A DNA stretch of 64,000 nt from Gottfriedia solisilvae (GTDB taxonomy: Bacteria; Bacillota; Bacilli; Bacillales; Bacillaceae_G), in assembly GCF_002128405.1 (NCBI RefSeq), contig NZ_NETJ01000002.1, positions 620,001 through 684,000 of the forward strand. Direction: 5' to 3'. A model generated the notes under the pieces. It worked only from the letters and a program-made list of their open reading frames with translations. It did not search any database and was not told the DNA's origin. Every line of letters begins with the position of its first letter. Position 1 is the first letter of the stretch. Positions 24,841 to 33,254 of this stretch are shown here, in pieces. The position numbers were made by a program, and so were the translations under genes.

Positions 24841-24951
24841 AAAACGTTATTGAAGACAACTCAGGATACTCCTTTTTCGTGGGGCTTGAGCTGAGCCTCC
24901 TAGAAAATGGTAGGCATGCAAAAACCACGATGTCCTGTCGTAACGTTGTTT
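24841..24951. repeat. Imperfect palindromic intergenic element
   Basis: Nested complementary arms: AACGTTA (24843-24849) with TAACGTT (24941-24947), CAGGAT with ATGTCCTG, and CGTGG (24878-24882) with CCACG (24925-24929), around a central region with GCTTGAGCTGAGCC. The rest of the 24787-25111 gap shows no gene. It has no visible sequence relation to the CAGACTG element. Confidence 0.5.
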
Positions 24952-25111
24952 AACTAAAGCATCCCCAGTAGAGGCAAGGTTTGGTAATTAATAATGATGA
25001 ACTTTATATTGTCGAACTTGTATATAAAAGATATAGTAAATTAGAGACTTTTAGAAAATGTTTTAGAAATAGAATGTTGAAGGTTTAAAATGATTTTGGA
25101 GAAAATAGATA

Positions 25112-25390
25112 ATGAACAGAAATCGGTTAATGAAGTCAAATACGGACTATATATTTTTAGGTGTTTGTGGTGGAATTGCAGAAGGGCTTTTGATTCCATC
25201 ATTTATCGTACGATTGGTATTTATATTTTTGCCAGTTTCAATAGTACTTTATTTAATTTTGGGAGCACTTATGGGCAAGGATGAATCACTCTATGGTAAT
25301 TTTCGTTATAAAAAGAACAACACATTTAAAACAGTAATATTAGCGCTTGTTTTATCTGCAATCGTTGTAATCTTTTTTAATAGTCTTTGA
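25112..25390 (+). CDS. PspC-domain small membrane protein
   Basis: A 92-residue protein with the PspC pattern: YIFLGVCGGIAEGL, then FIVRLVFIFLPVS and YLILGALMG. The GVCGGIAEGL turn between basic start and first membrane segment is diagnostic. An extra C-terminal transmembrane segment follows. PspC proteins sense or respond to membrane stress. TTTGGAGAAAATAGATA precedes the ATG. Confidence 0.8.
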   Translation: MNRNRLMKSNTDYIFLGVCGGIAEGLLIPSFIVRLVFIFLPVSIVLYLILGALMGKDESLYGNFRYKKNNTFKTVILALVLSAIVVIFFNSL

Positions 25391-25430
25391 GGGAAATAGT
25401 TTTTAAACTAGCTTTTTACTTCTTCATAAT

Positions 25431-25453
25431 GAACTGCTTCGGCAGTTTTTTTA
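25431..25453 (+). terminator. Terminator after the PspC gene
   Basis: AACTGC-TTCG-GCAGTT hairpin with a stable UUCG loop, followed by six T residues. Confidence 0.9.
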
Positions 25454-25505
25454 TTGGTTTATAATAAAAATAATAGAATACTAAAACATACAAAGAGGAA
25501 CCACC

Positions 25506-26078
25506 ATGAAGCAAAATAGAAAAAGAAAATGGATCATTATAGCAATTCTCTTGCTTTTAGCTAATACGTATTTTTATCCCTACTCAAATCTCAGTCTAAA
25601 TAAGTCATATTCATATAATGCTGATAATGTAATGGTGAGAGGCTATGTTAAGGAATTACGAGATTTTAAAAAAGTTTATAAAAACGATCTGAAAGAAAAT
25701 GTTTTCTCAGAAGATATAACTTCTAGGGTGGACTACTTATTATTAATGTCTGAGCAGGAATGGCTAGTAAAAGAAGAAGCATCTAAAATGAAACCCTCTT
25801 ATCTATATAGTCTTTATGAAGATATGAAAATATTAAAAGAAAGTTTAATGGAGTTAGAGTCAGAAAAAAACTTTTCTCAAGAAACAGAGTCTTATTTAAC
25901 GTATGCAATCATCAGATGTAAGTCGATTCAAAAGCAAATATTATATATACTAAACTCAAAAAATGATTCGAGGTATGATTTGCAAACTTTATATCATAAT
26001 TTACAAGTCGGTTTTATGGGCTTTTTCGGTATTTTCACTTCTTATTATGAAGCTGCTAAACGGGAGAAGTTAAATTGA
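25506..26078 (+). CDS. Unknown exported or membrane-anchored helical protein
   Basis: A 190-residue protein with one N-terminal hydrophobic segment (residues about 10-27, preceded by basic KQNRKRK) that may be a signal anchor. The remainder is helical and charged. No cysteines or catalytic motifs stand out and no family is recognised. AAAGAGGAACCACC precedes the ATG. It is bracketed by terminators and so monocistronic. Confidence 0.65.
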   Translation: MKQNRKRKWIIIAILLLLANTYFYPYSNLSLNKSYSYNADNVMVRGYVKELRDFKKVYKNDLKENVFSEDITSRVDYLLLMSEQEWLVKEEASKMKPSYLYSLYEDMKILKESLMELESEKNFSQETESYLTYAIIRCKSIQKQILYILNSKNDSRYDLQTLYHNLQVGFMGFFGIFTSYYEAAKREKLN

Positions 26079-26169
26079 TAGATTCCTTAAACTAGTTCGA
26101 AGTATTTGTAGTGCTTTTTAAAATTTTAAGACAAAAATAGACTTATTAAATTAACATTGGGTTTATTAG

Positions 26170-26199
26170 GAGGATCTTCAAGTGAAGGTCCTTTTTTTA
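26170..26199 (+). terminator. Terminator after the 25506 gene
   Basis: AGGATCTTC/GAAGGTCCT stem with one G-U pair and seven T residues. The gap from here to 26420 shows no gene or known RNA. Confidence 0.75.
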
Positions 26200-26420
26200 T
26201 TACCTAAAACTTTTAGTTTTAAGATCATTTGAGTATGGCTAATTTTGAGTGATCTATGCTTTTTATTGGTTTTTCTAAGAGATGCTTTAAGAAGCATATC
26301 TGCGTACTAATCGTCATAAAAGTAAGAATAATAAATAAAAAACAAATTCCTACTTGATTTATATGAATACTTGGATTAGAATTTCGTAAAATAGACTAAA
26401 TAAAGAAAAGAGGGAAAAGG

Positions 26421-27803
26421 ATGAACACATTTTATATTATTTTGAATGTCGCGGTCTTATTATTGCTTATGTTTGGTTTATATTTATTGCAGAAAAAGAA
26501 TGTATCTTTTTCAAAACGCGTATTCGCAGGTTTAGGTTTAGGTCTTATTTTTGGTTATATCATTCATTTAATCTATGGAACAGATCATGAAGTTACAGTA
26601 GGTACAATTGATTGGTTTAGCATTGTTGGTAGTGGTTATGTAAAACTATTACAAATGATTGTTATGCCACTGGTTTTCATTTCTATTGTCGGAGCATTTA
26701 CAAAATTAAAGTTAACCAAAAATATTGGGAAAATTAGTTTCCTTGTAATTGGCTTATTACTTGGAACGACTGCTATTTCGGCAGCAATTGGAATCGGTAC
26801 AGCATTAGGATTTGGACTTGATGGAATTGAGTTAACTGCTGGTGATGCAGAGAATGCTAGAAATGTAGAGTTACAGGATCGTGTTGTGGCTGTAGAAAAT
26901 ATGACTATTCCAAAACAAATCCTTGAATTATTTCCAAGTAATCCATTTTTAGATTTAACAGGTGCACGAGCTACATCTACAATTGCAGTTGTTATATTTG
27001 CAGCATTTGTAGGGATTGCTTATCTAGGTGTGAAACGAAAGGATCCTGAGCATGCAGAATTCTTCTCTAAAATTATTGATACTTTATACGCTATAACTAT
27101 GAGAGTTGTTACATTAATTCTTCGTTTAACGCCATATGGTATTTTAGCAATTATTACAAAAGTTGCAGCAACTAGTGATTATGATGCAATTGTCAAATTA
27201 GGTAAGTTTGTAGTGGCTTCATATGTGGCATTAATTTTAGTGTTTATTGTACATTTACTACTATTATCATTTGCAAAACTAAGTCCTTTACATTACGTGA
27301 AAAAAGGATTACCAACTTTAACATTTGCCTTTACATCACGTACAAGTGCTGGAACTTTACCGATGACAATAAAGACACAAACGAAAGATTTTGGTGTTTC
27401 AGAAGGAATTGCAAACTTTGCTGGTTCATTTGGACTTTCTATAGGGCAAAATGGATGTGCGGGGGTTTATCCAGCGATGTTAGCAGTAATGGTTGCTCCA
27501 GCTGCTGGTGTTGATCCTACAAGTATATCATTTATCATCTCTCTAATTATAATCGTAGCGATTAGTTCATTTGGTGTAGCAGGTGTCGGTGGTGGAGCAA
27601 CATTTGCTGCTTTAATCGTACTATCTGTTATGAATCTACCAATTGCAATCGTAGGGCTTTTAATCTCAGTTGAACCTCTAATTGACATGGGCCGTACAGC
27701 ATTAAACGTTAGCGGAGCAATGACATCTGGAATTCTAACGAGTAAGGCGACAGGTGAATTCGAAAATGAAGTATACCAACAGCCAAATGTAGTAGAAGCA
27801 TAA
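26421..27803 (+). CDS. tcyP: L-cystine symporter TcyP
   Basis: A 460-residue dicarboxylate/amino acid:cation symporter family protein. Landmarks are VMPLVFISIVGAF, the long TM region with TPYGILAIITKV, the re-entrant loop FTSRTSAGTLPMTI (Ser-rich HP1) and the later FAGSFGLSIGQNGCAGVYPAM with the substrate-site segment. It closely follows the TcyP (YhcL) plan, including the NVELQDRV loop, and imports L-cystine with cations. GAGGGAAAAGG is the ribosome binding site. A strong terminator follows. Confidence 0.93.
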   Translation: MNTFYIILNVAVLLLLMFGLYLLQKKNVSFSKRVFAGLGLGLIFGYIIHLIYGTDHEVTVGTIDWFSIVGSGYVKLLQMIVMPLVFISIVGAFTKLKLTKNIGKISFLVIGLLLGTTAISAAIGIGTALGFGLDGIELTAGDAENARNVELQDRVVAVENMTIPKQILELFPSNPFLDLTGARATSTIAVVIFAAFVGIAYLGVKRKDPEHAEFFSKIIDTLYAITMRVVTLILRLTPYGILAIITKVAATSDYDAIVKLGKFVVASYVALILVFIVHLLLLSFAKLSPLHYVKKGLPTLTFAFTSRTSAGTLPMTIKTQTKDFGVSEGIANFAGSFGLSIGQNGCAGVYPAMLAVMVAPAAGVDPTSISFIISLIIIVAISSFGVAGVGGGATFAALIVLSVMNLPIAIVGLLISVEPLIDMGRTALNVSGAMTSGILTSKATGEFENEVYQQPNVVEA

Positions 27804-27830
27804 AATTAACAGAAGATACTCATACACTTT

Positions 27831-27865
27831 TTTGGATAGTCATTATTGGCTATCCAATTTTTATT
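27831..27865 (+). terminator. Terminator after tcyP
   Basis: TTGGATAG/CTATCCAA arms around a 14-base loop with a TTTTTA tail. Confidence 0.8.
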
Positions 27866-28025
27866 TCTAATATATAAATAATTAATTATAATTTTATTTT
27901 ACTAACTGGCGAGTTGCTTAGGGTGACTCGTTTTTTGTTTATAAAAGGAATATAAATAAATAACAAGAATTATATATTTGATAATGAATTCTATAAGCAA
28001 TGATTTTTTAGATAGAGGTGGAAAA

Positions 28026-28226
28026 ATGACAACAATTTTTAGTTTCATAGGTATCTATTTGATGCCCTTTATTTGTATAGTGTTTATCATAAGCATAATT
28101 GATCTTATAAAACTATTAATTAATGGATTGGAAGTCAAAAAGGAATTAACGATAATCATTGTGATTACATTTACATTAATGGTTTATACACCTATTTATT
28201 TAATAGTAAACAGTGTCACCATTTGA
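28026..28226 (+). CDS. Small two-segment membrane protein
   Basis: A 66-residue protein with two transmembrane segments (about residues 5-27 and 41-62) joined by a charged loop (NGLEVKKE). AGAGGTGGAAAA precedes the ATG at 28026, which is preferred to an upstream in-frame ATG at 27978. Family unknown. A short hairpin resembling a terminator (GCGAGTTGC...GACTCG with T tail) lies at 27909-27938 in its leader. Confidence 0.6.
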   Translation: MTTIFSFIGIYLMPFICIVFIISIIDLIKLLINGLEVKKELTIIIVITFTLMVYTPIYLIVNSVTI

Positions 28227-28361
28227 ACTATCAAACGAATGTTTTCCGGTTTTCAACATAAAAGAGGGCAATTTTTCAAAATGATTGTTTCTTTTTAGGA
28301 TTTGAAAGGCTAAAGACAAAAGTTGTAATCAACTAACACATACTAAAATAGCGAAAAAGGA

Positions 28362-29492
28362 ATGAAAAAAGTGGAAGAGAAAAAAGTGACATGGTTAGAA
28401 CTATTTTATGATTTACTGTTTGTTTCAGCTGTAACAACTTCAACACATGTACTACTCCACGTGGAGAATGGGTTGGTACATCCAGAATATTTGTTTAAAT
28501 TTGTCTTAATGTTCATCCCTATATGGTGGTCGTGGACTGGTCAAACGATGTTTACAAATCGGTTTGGAAAAGATCATATTAATCAGCAGGTTTTTATGGT
28601 TCTTCAAATGTTTTTTGTGCTCATTTTGGTATCGAGTTTATCAGTGGATTTTGATCAATACTATTTTTCATTTCTAATTGGCTATATTGGAATTAGAGCG
28701 ATCACAGCGATCCAATATCTACGCGTTTTAAAGCTTGAAAATGGTCATAGAAAACAGGTAGCTATGTACTTAGGAACGCGTTTTTGGATTGGGATTTTCA
28801 TTTCATTTCTGTCATTATTTTTTGACTCCTGGATGAGGTACGCAGTATTGTATGCTGGGATACTAGTTGATATTATTGTTCCAATTTTAGGACGTAAGTA
28901 TTTGGTAAAAGCACCAATAAATCCGGCTCATTTGCTAGAACGCTTTGCTTTATTTACTTTAATATTATTTGGAGAATCCGTCATTAGCATCATTACTATA
29001 CTACAACCATTAAGTGGAAGTTGGCATGCAATATTCTTTTCAATTATAACGTTTATTTTTATTATTTTGATCTGGTTGCATTATTTTCATAACATCGAAC
29101 GGAAGGTAAACAAACATGCTAAAAGAGCAGGACAGACTATTATTTATGGGCATTTATTTATATTAATGTCTCTAAGCATGATCGCAGCATCTATTAAATT
29201 AATGTATGTAAATGAAGTCAGTTATTCATATATGATCTATTTCGTTTTCGGTTCTGTATTGATTTACTATTTATCAACTTCTATTGTTTTTCATAAATGT
29301 AAGAATAATAGATTGGATTTGAAAATAAACCATATTGTTTTATTATTAGTGATTCTCATAATCATATTTATAATGAATTTAATACTAGTCGTTCCTCCAA
29401 TTGGCGTGATGATTGAATTATTACTATTTTTTTTAATTGTTCACTTCTATTCAAAAGTAAGTATGATTTACGAAAAGCTAACAAATCGTTAG
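28362..29492 (+). CDS. ltrA: Low temperature requirement protein A family (LtrA)
   Basis: A 376-residue polytopic protein with the LtrA signature VTWLELFYDLLFV at the N-terminus, IPIWWSWTGQTMFTNRF after the second segment, and LILFGESVISI in the middle. The family was named for growth at low temperature in Listeria; its molecular role is not known. ATG 28362 is close to its AAAGGA site, so GTG 28371 is an alternative start. The gap 29493-29604 contains only an ACCTGTA/TACAGGT hairpin. Confidence 0.85.
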   Translation: MKKVEEKKVTWLELFYDLLFVSAVTTSTHVLLHVENGLVHPEYLFKFVLMFIPIWWSWTGQTMFTNRFGKDHINQQVFMVLQMFFVLILVSSLSVDFDQYYFSFLIGYIGIRAITAIQYLRVLKLENGHRKQVAMYLGTRFWIGIFISFLSLFFDSWMRYAVLYAGILVDIIVPILGRKYLVKAPINPAHLLERFALFTLILFGESVISIITILQPLSGSWHAIFFSIITFIFIILIWLHYFHNIERKVNKHAKRAGQTIIYGHLFILMSLSMIAASIKLMYVNEVSYSYMIYFVFGSVLIYYLSTSIVFHKCKNNRLDLKINHIVLLLVILIIIFIMNLILVVPPIGVMIELLLFFLIVHFYSKVSMIYEKLTNR

Positions 29493-29604
29493 TAAAATCG
29501 TAAAAAATAAAAATAACCTGTACCTTAGATTTCCATAGATACAGGTGGTATATAGTAAAATATAAGTCCATATATATATTGATTATCTGGGCAAGAAGAA
29601 ATTT

Positions 29605-29790
29605 TTATTTACCCAGTAAAGACATAAAACCTTTATAGATTAGAACAAGAGAGAAAATTACAACAGCTAAAATACCAATTATAGTAGTTACTGGTTCTAA
29701 ACTTGCTAAGAAAGTACCTTCTAAAGGAATTCTTAATAAAGCAAAACCTGCTAAAATACTAGCTAACATTAAAAGAATAGCGCGATCCAT
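29605..29790 (-). CDS. Small membrane protein
   Basis: A 61-residue protein of two hydrophobic segments with a short polar turn (EGTFLASLEP). AGGGGGGATAAC precedes the ATG, giving strong translation initiation. No family is recognised. The next 250 bases toward 30040 contain two short A/T-rich hairpins but no gene. Confidence 0.65.
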   Translation of the reverse strand: MDRAILLMLASILAGFALLRIPLEGTFLASLEPVTTIIGILAVVIFSLVLIYKGFMSLLGK

Positions 29791-30040
29791 TTAGTTATCC
29801 CCCCTATCAATATATTTTATGAACAATTGATAGTTATGTTGAATCAAAAACAGGCTATTATAAAAAATGTGTGTTTATCATGCTTTTTCTCAATGAGAAA
29901 ACCCTTTCAAAGGTTTGATGCTTCAATTTTAGAGATAAAATGTAAATAAAGTAATAAATATGAAAAGGTAAAATGAGGAAAGTCTTACTGACTGTTTTTT
30001 ATATGAGTAGTTTAAGAGATAAATTGATAGGAGAATGAGT

Positions 30041-30088
30041 ATGAACTATCTAATTTGGATTAGAAAAAGGGAAAGGTGCATGTCTTAA
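30041..30088 (+). CDS. 15-residue leader peptide coupled to the next gene
   Basis: ATG at 30041 with AGGAGAATGAGT as ribosome binding site, 15 codons (MNYLIWIRKRERCMS) and TAA at 30086-30088. The last A of the stop codon is the first base of the next gene's ATG (TAATG), the classic arrangement for translational coupling. The downstream gene's own ribosome binding site (AAAGGTG) lies inside this ORF. Confidence 0.5.
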   Translation: MNYLIWIRKRERCMS

Positions 30089-30273
30089 TGAAAGATTTTC
30101 ATTGCTGTGCTACTTGTAAACATTTTAAAGCAGTGAAAGAATCAAGAAATATGAAATATTATTGCAGTCGTTTAGGTTTCGAAACAAAAACGACATATAA
30201 ATTTGATTGCTGGAGCCCTAATGAGCATGTACTGAAATTGCTGAATAAGAATAACATGCAAAAAGACAGTTGA
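30088..30273 (+). CDS. Small Cys-rich protein, possible metal binder
   Basis: A 61-residue basic protein with Cys residues arranged CCATCKHF ... YYCSRLGF ... FDCW, consistent with one four-Cys zinc or iron-sulfur site. Similar small Cys-rich proteins (SCVHFKA/CARLGF pattern) are seen in Bacillus, without known function. The ATG at 30088 overlaps the stop of the leader peptide; GTG 30076 is an alternative. Confidence 0.7.
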   Translation: MKDFHCCATCKHFKAVKESRNMKYYCSRLGFETKTTYKFDCWSPNEHVLKLLNKNNMQKDS

Positions 30274-30311
30274 AAGAAATCTCTAATGCTCATGGGAGGG
30301 GTGCATAATTA

Positions 30312-30363
30312 AAAAAGTGGCATGACCATGGCCTTAAAAAAATCAAAGCCACAGTCAATGCCA
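30312..30363. terminator. Bidirectional terminator
   Basis: Long imperfect stem, GTGGCATGAC...GGCC against GGCC-like...GTCAATGCCAC, flanked by A and T runs. It lies between the Cys-rich gene and the convergent SRPBCC gene. Confidence 0.75.
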
Positions 30364-30420
30364 CAAATTTATTTTAGTAACTATCTAAAAAAAACGATTG
30401 CTAGAATCTTCTAGCACTTA

Positions 30421-30846
30421 TTATTTAGATGTTTCCTCTGCATACTTTTTGAAATTATTTAAAATTGCTTGCCAGCCTTGTTGTTGAAACTCAACTGGAT
30501 TTTGAGTTTCAGCATCAAACGTTTCAACGATTTCAGTAGCGTCTCCTAAATCCTTAAAAGTGATTGTAACTTTTCTACCATCACCTAGTGTATATGCAAT
30601 ATACTCATTTGTATTTACTTCATCATAAATTCCACCAAAATCGAAACCAAAACTTCCATCCTTTGCTTCCATTCTTGATGCGAATTTCCCACCAACTCTT
30701 AAATCATTCTCAGAAAAAGGTGTATGCCAGTCATCTGAAGCAGTGTTCCATTTTTTAATATGAGTTGGCTCGTTCCAATAGTGCCATACCTTTTCAACTG
30801 GTGCTTGAACAGTTGCTTGAATTGTTACGTTTTCAAATGTTTGCAT
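30421..30846 (-). CDS. SRPBCC / AHSA1-family protein
   Basis: A 141-residue protein with the activator-of-Hsp90-homologue-1-like fold: TIQATVQAPVEKVWHYWNEP at the start, GGKFASRMEAKDGSFGFDFGG in the middle, and the C-terminal helix region FQQQGWQAILNNFKKY. These proteins bind hydrophobic ligands; their function in Bacilli is mostly unknown. It is transcribed alone, with a terminator downstream. Confidence 0.88.
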   Translation of the reverse strand: MQTFENVTIQATVQAPVEKVWHYWNEPTHIKKWNTASDDWHTPFSENDLRVGGKFASRMEAKDGSFGFDFGGIYDEVNTNEYIAYTLGDGRKVTITFKDLGDATEIVETFDAETQNPVEFQQQGWQAILNNFKKYAEETSK

Positions 30847-31011
30847 TTCATTTACCGCCCTTCAAAATAAGAATATTTTATTATGTATTGAACTAAAGCT
30901 GCTTAACTACATTGTAAATGATTTCCAAAGGTTATGCTACTTCATCATTATTTCCATAAGCCTAAGTAGTAACCCAATTACATAAATTTTATTTTTAGTT
31001 GATTTAATGAT

Positions 31012-31302
31012 TTATTCAATGATTTCGCCGTCTTCCACTTTTATTTCACAATGTGGGCAAAGGACATAATCGTACACCTCTGTTTCAAAATTGATTTGAA
31101 ATGGCAATCGTACTTTGCAATTAGGGCATTTCCAGAAGAATAGGGTAATGATCACAAATAAGAATAAGAAGAAAATGCCTAAATAAAAAAAGATATTAAA
31201 CCCGTAAATGAGTCGGCCAATAAAGTTTAGCGGAATTGAGATGAGCCAACAAATAATGGCAATTTTTCTAAGCTTCACAATATCAATAACTTTTTTACCC
31301 AA
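31012..31302 (-). CDS. Membrane protein with C-terminal zinc ribbon
   Basis: A 96-residue protein with two transmembrane segments (residues about 13-30 and 36-56) followed by a cytoplasmic zinc-ribbon-like tail, CPNCKV ... LCPHCEI. Two Cys pairs about 26 residues apart would bind one metal. Family and function are not recognised. Confidence 0.7.
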   Translation of the reverse strand: MGKKVIDIVKLRKIAIICWLISIPLNFIGRLIYGFNIFFYLGIFFLFLFVIITLFFWKCPNCKVRLPFQINFETEVYDYVLCPHCEIKVEDGEIIE

Positions 31303-31481
31303 ATGATTAGCATCCTTTCATAAAATGGAAAAATATTGAAATATTTAGTAAAATTCTAACACAAATAATGATTAAAGTTACATTTCAATTTCGACAAAAT
31401 TACTTATTCAAGTGAGAAGAAGGGGATGTAAAAACCCTTCTTTTCATTAGGGAATGAATTCAAAATTAATACACTCAACTA

Positions 31482-32114
31482 TTAGTAATCTTCAGCCATA
31501 CCCAAAACTTTTCCTTCAATATAGTCTTGAGATATAGGTCCAAGTTCATAGCTGTCTTTTATTCTCCAACCATTATCAGCTAGTATAAACACTTCATTTT
31601 TTGGAATGACCACTGATTTAAGGTTTCTATGAAAATATTCTTTCCAATCATTTTCACCTATAATTTCATTCCCATTTGCTTTCATCATTTTTTGATAAGT
31701 ATGAAAGTCTGAAATTCCATTATTCATAGATTTTGCATAGAAAGCTTTTAATTTTTTGTTGTTAATAAATATCTGACCATCTTTGATTTCAAGTGTTTCC
31801 CCGGGTAATCCAATTACTCGAGCAACATTTTTCTGACCAGTTTTTGGTGTTTTGAAGAATACAACCTCACCACGCTGAAATTTATTTTTGATGTAATACT
31901 CCTTATCGACCACTAAAGTACCTGAATACTCATTGTGCCCACGATACATAGCATCGTATAAGTAATCTATTTCTGAATACCCAACTGAATCAAATACGGG
32001 GACATCTTCAAGAGTTGAGGTGTCTGTTATTGTTTCTATTACAATCGATTTCTCTTTCTGTTGACAGGCGACAAGAATGAGGCACATCCCAAAAATAAAA
32101 AATAAGTGTTTCAT
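31482..32114 (-). CDS. S26 signal-peptidase-like lipoprotein lacking the catalytic dyad
   Basis: A 210-residue lipoprotein (MKHLFFIFGMCLILVAC, Cys 17 as lipid anchor). The body aligns with type I signal peptidases: VARVIGLPGETLEI is box D and ADNGWRIKDSYELGPI is box E. Two catalytic residues are missing. Where LepB has the nucleophile Ser in (S)SMxPTL, this protein has DAMYRGH, and where the general-base Lys should precede RVIGLPG there is Ala. It is therefore expected to be inactive as a peptidase. TGGAGGGGATCTT precedes the ATG. Confidence 0.75.
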   Translation of the reverse strand: MKHLFFIFGMCLILVACQQKEKSIVIETITDTSTLEDVPVFDSVGYSEIDYLYDAMYRGHNEYSGTLVVDKEYYIKNKFQRGEVVFFKTPKTGQKNVARVIGLPGETLEIKDGQIFINNKKLKAFYAKSMNNGISDFHTYQKMMKANGNEIIGENDWKEYFHRNLKSVVIPKNEVFILADNGWRIKDSYELGPISQDYIEGKVLGMAEDY

Positions 32115-32150
32115 AAGATCCCCTCCATTTATATCAATATTCTATTTGAT

Positions 32151-32163
32151 GGTAATCATTACC
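32151..32163 (-). promoter_or_regulatory. Fur-family-like operator upstream of the lipoprotein gene
   Basis: Perfect palindrome GGTAAT-C-ATTACC, with 7-1-7 spacing like Fur/PerR/Zur boxes (TnnTAATnATTAnnA). It matches the Fur and Zur consensus at 12 of 15 positions each. It lies 37 bases upstream of the start codon, next to a TATAAA -10-like sequence. Confidence 0.4.
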
Positions 32164-32327
32164 TTTTATCTATTTATGATTAGAACTGTAATGAAAATCG
32201 GAATAAATTTATATGGGTTTTGAAGGAATGATCGATCTTAAATAGAAGTATTTAAATAATATGGATATATTTTCCATAAATTAAATTGTTTCGTAACAAG
32301 TATTTGTCATTCGAAAGGGAGATGGAA

Positions 32328-32654
32328 TTGAAGAAGTTAATTTTTGCAATCATCACATTAGGAGTTCTAATTGGTTTAACTTGGTTCGTTTCAGATTTAA
32401 TGAACGCTAAAATGGTTGACTATGCATTTTTTGTTGGACTAATTGTAACGATTGTTATTCGTTTATTCACAAGTAGTGGAGGTTTTGCATCGAATAGTGT
32501 AAATTTGAGTACTCAAGCACAGACGGGCATGAAAGTTACCGGAACAGAAGGGCCTATCACAGTAACACAAAAGTCATTCTCTTTTTTAGTGTCTTTATCA
32601 TTTACCATTATATCCTTACTTACGACAGTCATTTACTACTGGACTGAATTTTAA
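32328..32654 (+). CDS. Small membrane protein, two to three segments
   Basis: A 108-residue protein with transmembrane segments near residues 3-20, 29-47 and 85-105 and a Ser/Thr/Gly-rich polar middle (NLSTQAQTGMKVTGTEG). The TTG at 32328 is chosen because AAAGGGAG lies 6-7 bases upstream; the ATG at 32322 is too close to that site. No family is recognised. Confidence 0.6.
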   Translation: MKKLIFAIITLGVLIGLTWFVSDLMNAKMVDYAFFVGLIVTIVIRLFTSSGGFASNSVNLSTQAQTGMKVTGTEGPITVTQKSFSFLVSLSFTIISLLTTVIYYWTEF

Positions 32655-32801
32655 TTTTTAGGATTGAATACAAGACAAAATTAATTTTTTTTAACCGATT
32701 TTCCAACGAGGAAATCGGTTTTTTTGATTCACAATAGCTAAGGATCAAACTTTTGTTTAATTAATGGTGGATTGTAGTTGAATTTAAATTGAAACCTGCA
32801 T

Positions 32802-32856
32802 ATACTGTTAATAACACTATACTGTTAATAACAGTAAAATGTGATTAACAGTATAT
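32802..32856 (+). promoter_or_regulatory. Triple palindromic operator upstream of padR
   Basis: The centre is a perfect 17-base palindrome, TACTGTTA-A-TAACAGTA (32820-32836). It is flanked by related half or imperfect sites: ATACTGTTAATAACA at 32802 and ATTAACAGTATA at 32844. The array sits about 60-110 bases upstream of the PadR gene and is the likely binding site of PadR itself. Confidence 0.65.
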
Positions 32857-32912
32857 ACTGAGGATTTATCGTTATTGATTTCTTTTACATTAAATTTAGG
32901 AGGTTTAGTGTC

Positions 32913-33254
32913 ATGAAGCATACAGGGAGACATACTGGAGCATTTATTTTACTGTTTTTAACAGAGGGAGATAGCTACGGGGGAAAGCTTTGGCAGAAAT
33001 GTGAGGAAGAGCTTCCCATCAATCCAATTGATAGCTCAATATTATATCGCACACTAAAACAATTAGAAAATGAAGGTGCTGTAGAGTCATATTTAGGTAC
33101 AACTGAACAAGATAAGCCAATAAAAATGTATAAAATCACTGAGGTTGGAAAAGAAAAGTTAGAAGAATTTCAAGTAAATATTGAAAGAAAAATTAAGAAC
33201 TTATCATTTTTCTTAGAAAAATATCAGGTATGGAAGGAATCTAACCATGATTAA
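32913..33254 (+). CDS. PadR-family transcriptional regulator
   Basis: A 113-residue winged-helix protein: GAFILLFLTEGDSYGGKLWQK, DSSILYRTLKQLENEGAVES and TEVGKEKLEEFQ are the typical PadR helices and wing. It probably dimerises and represses the operon, with the palindromes at 32802-32856 as operator. TAGGAGGTTTAGTGTC precedes the ATG. Its stop overlaps the start of the next gene by eight bases, so regulator and permease halves are one operon. Confidence 0.88.
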   Translation: MKHTGRHTGAFILLFLTEGDSYGGKLWQKCEEELPINPIDSSILYRTLKQLENEGAVESYLGTTEQDKPIKMYKITEVGKEKLEEFQVNIERKIKNLSFFLEKYQVWKESNHD

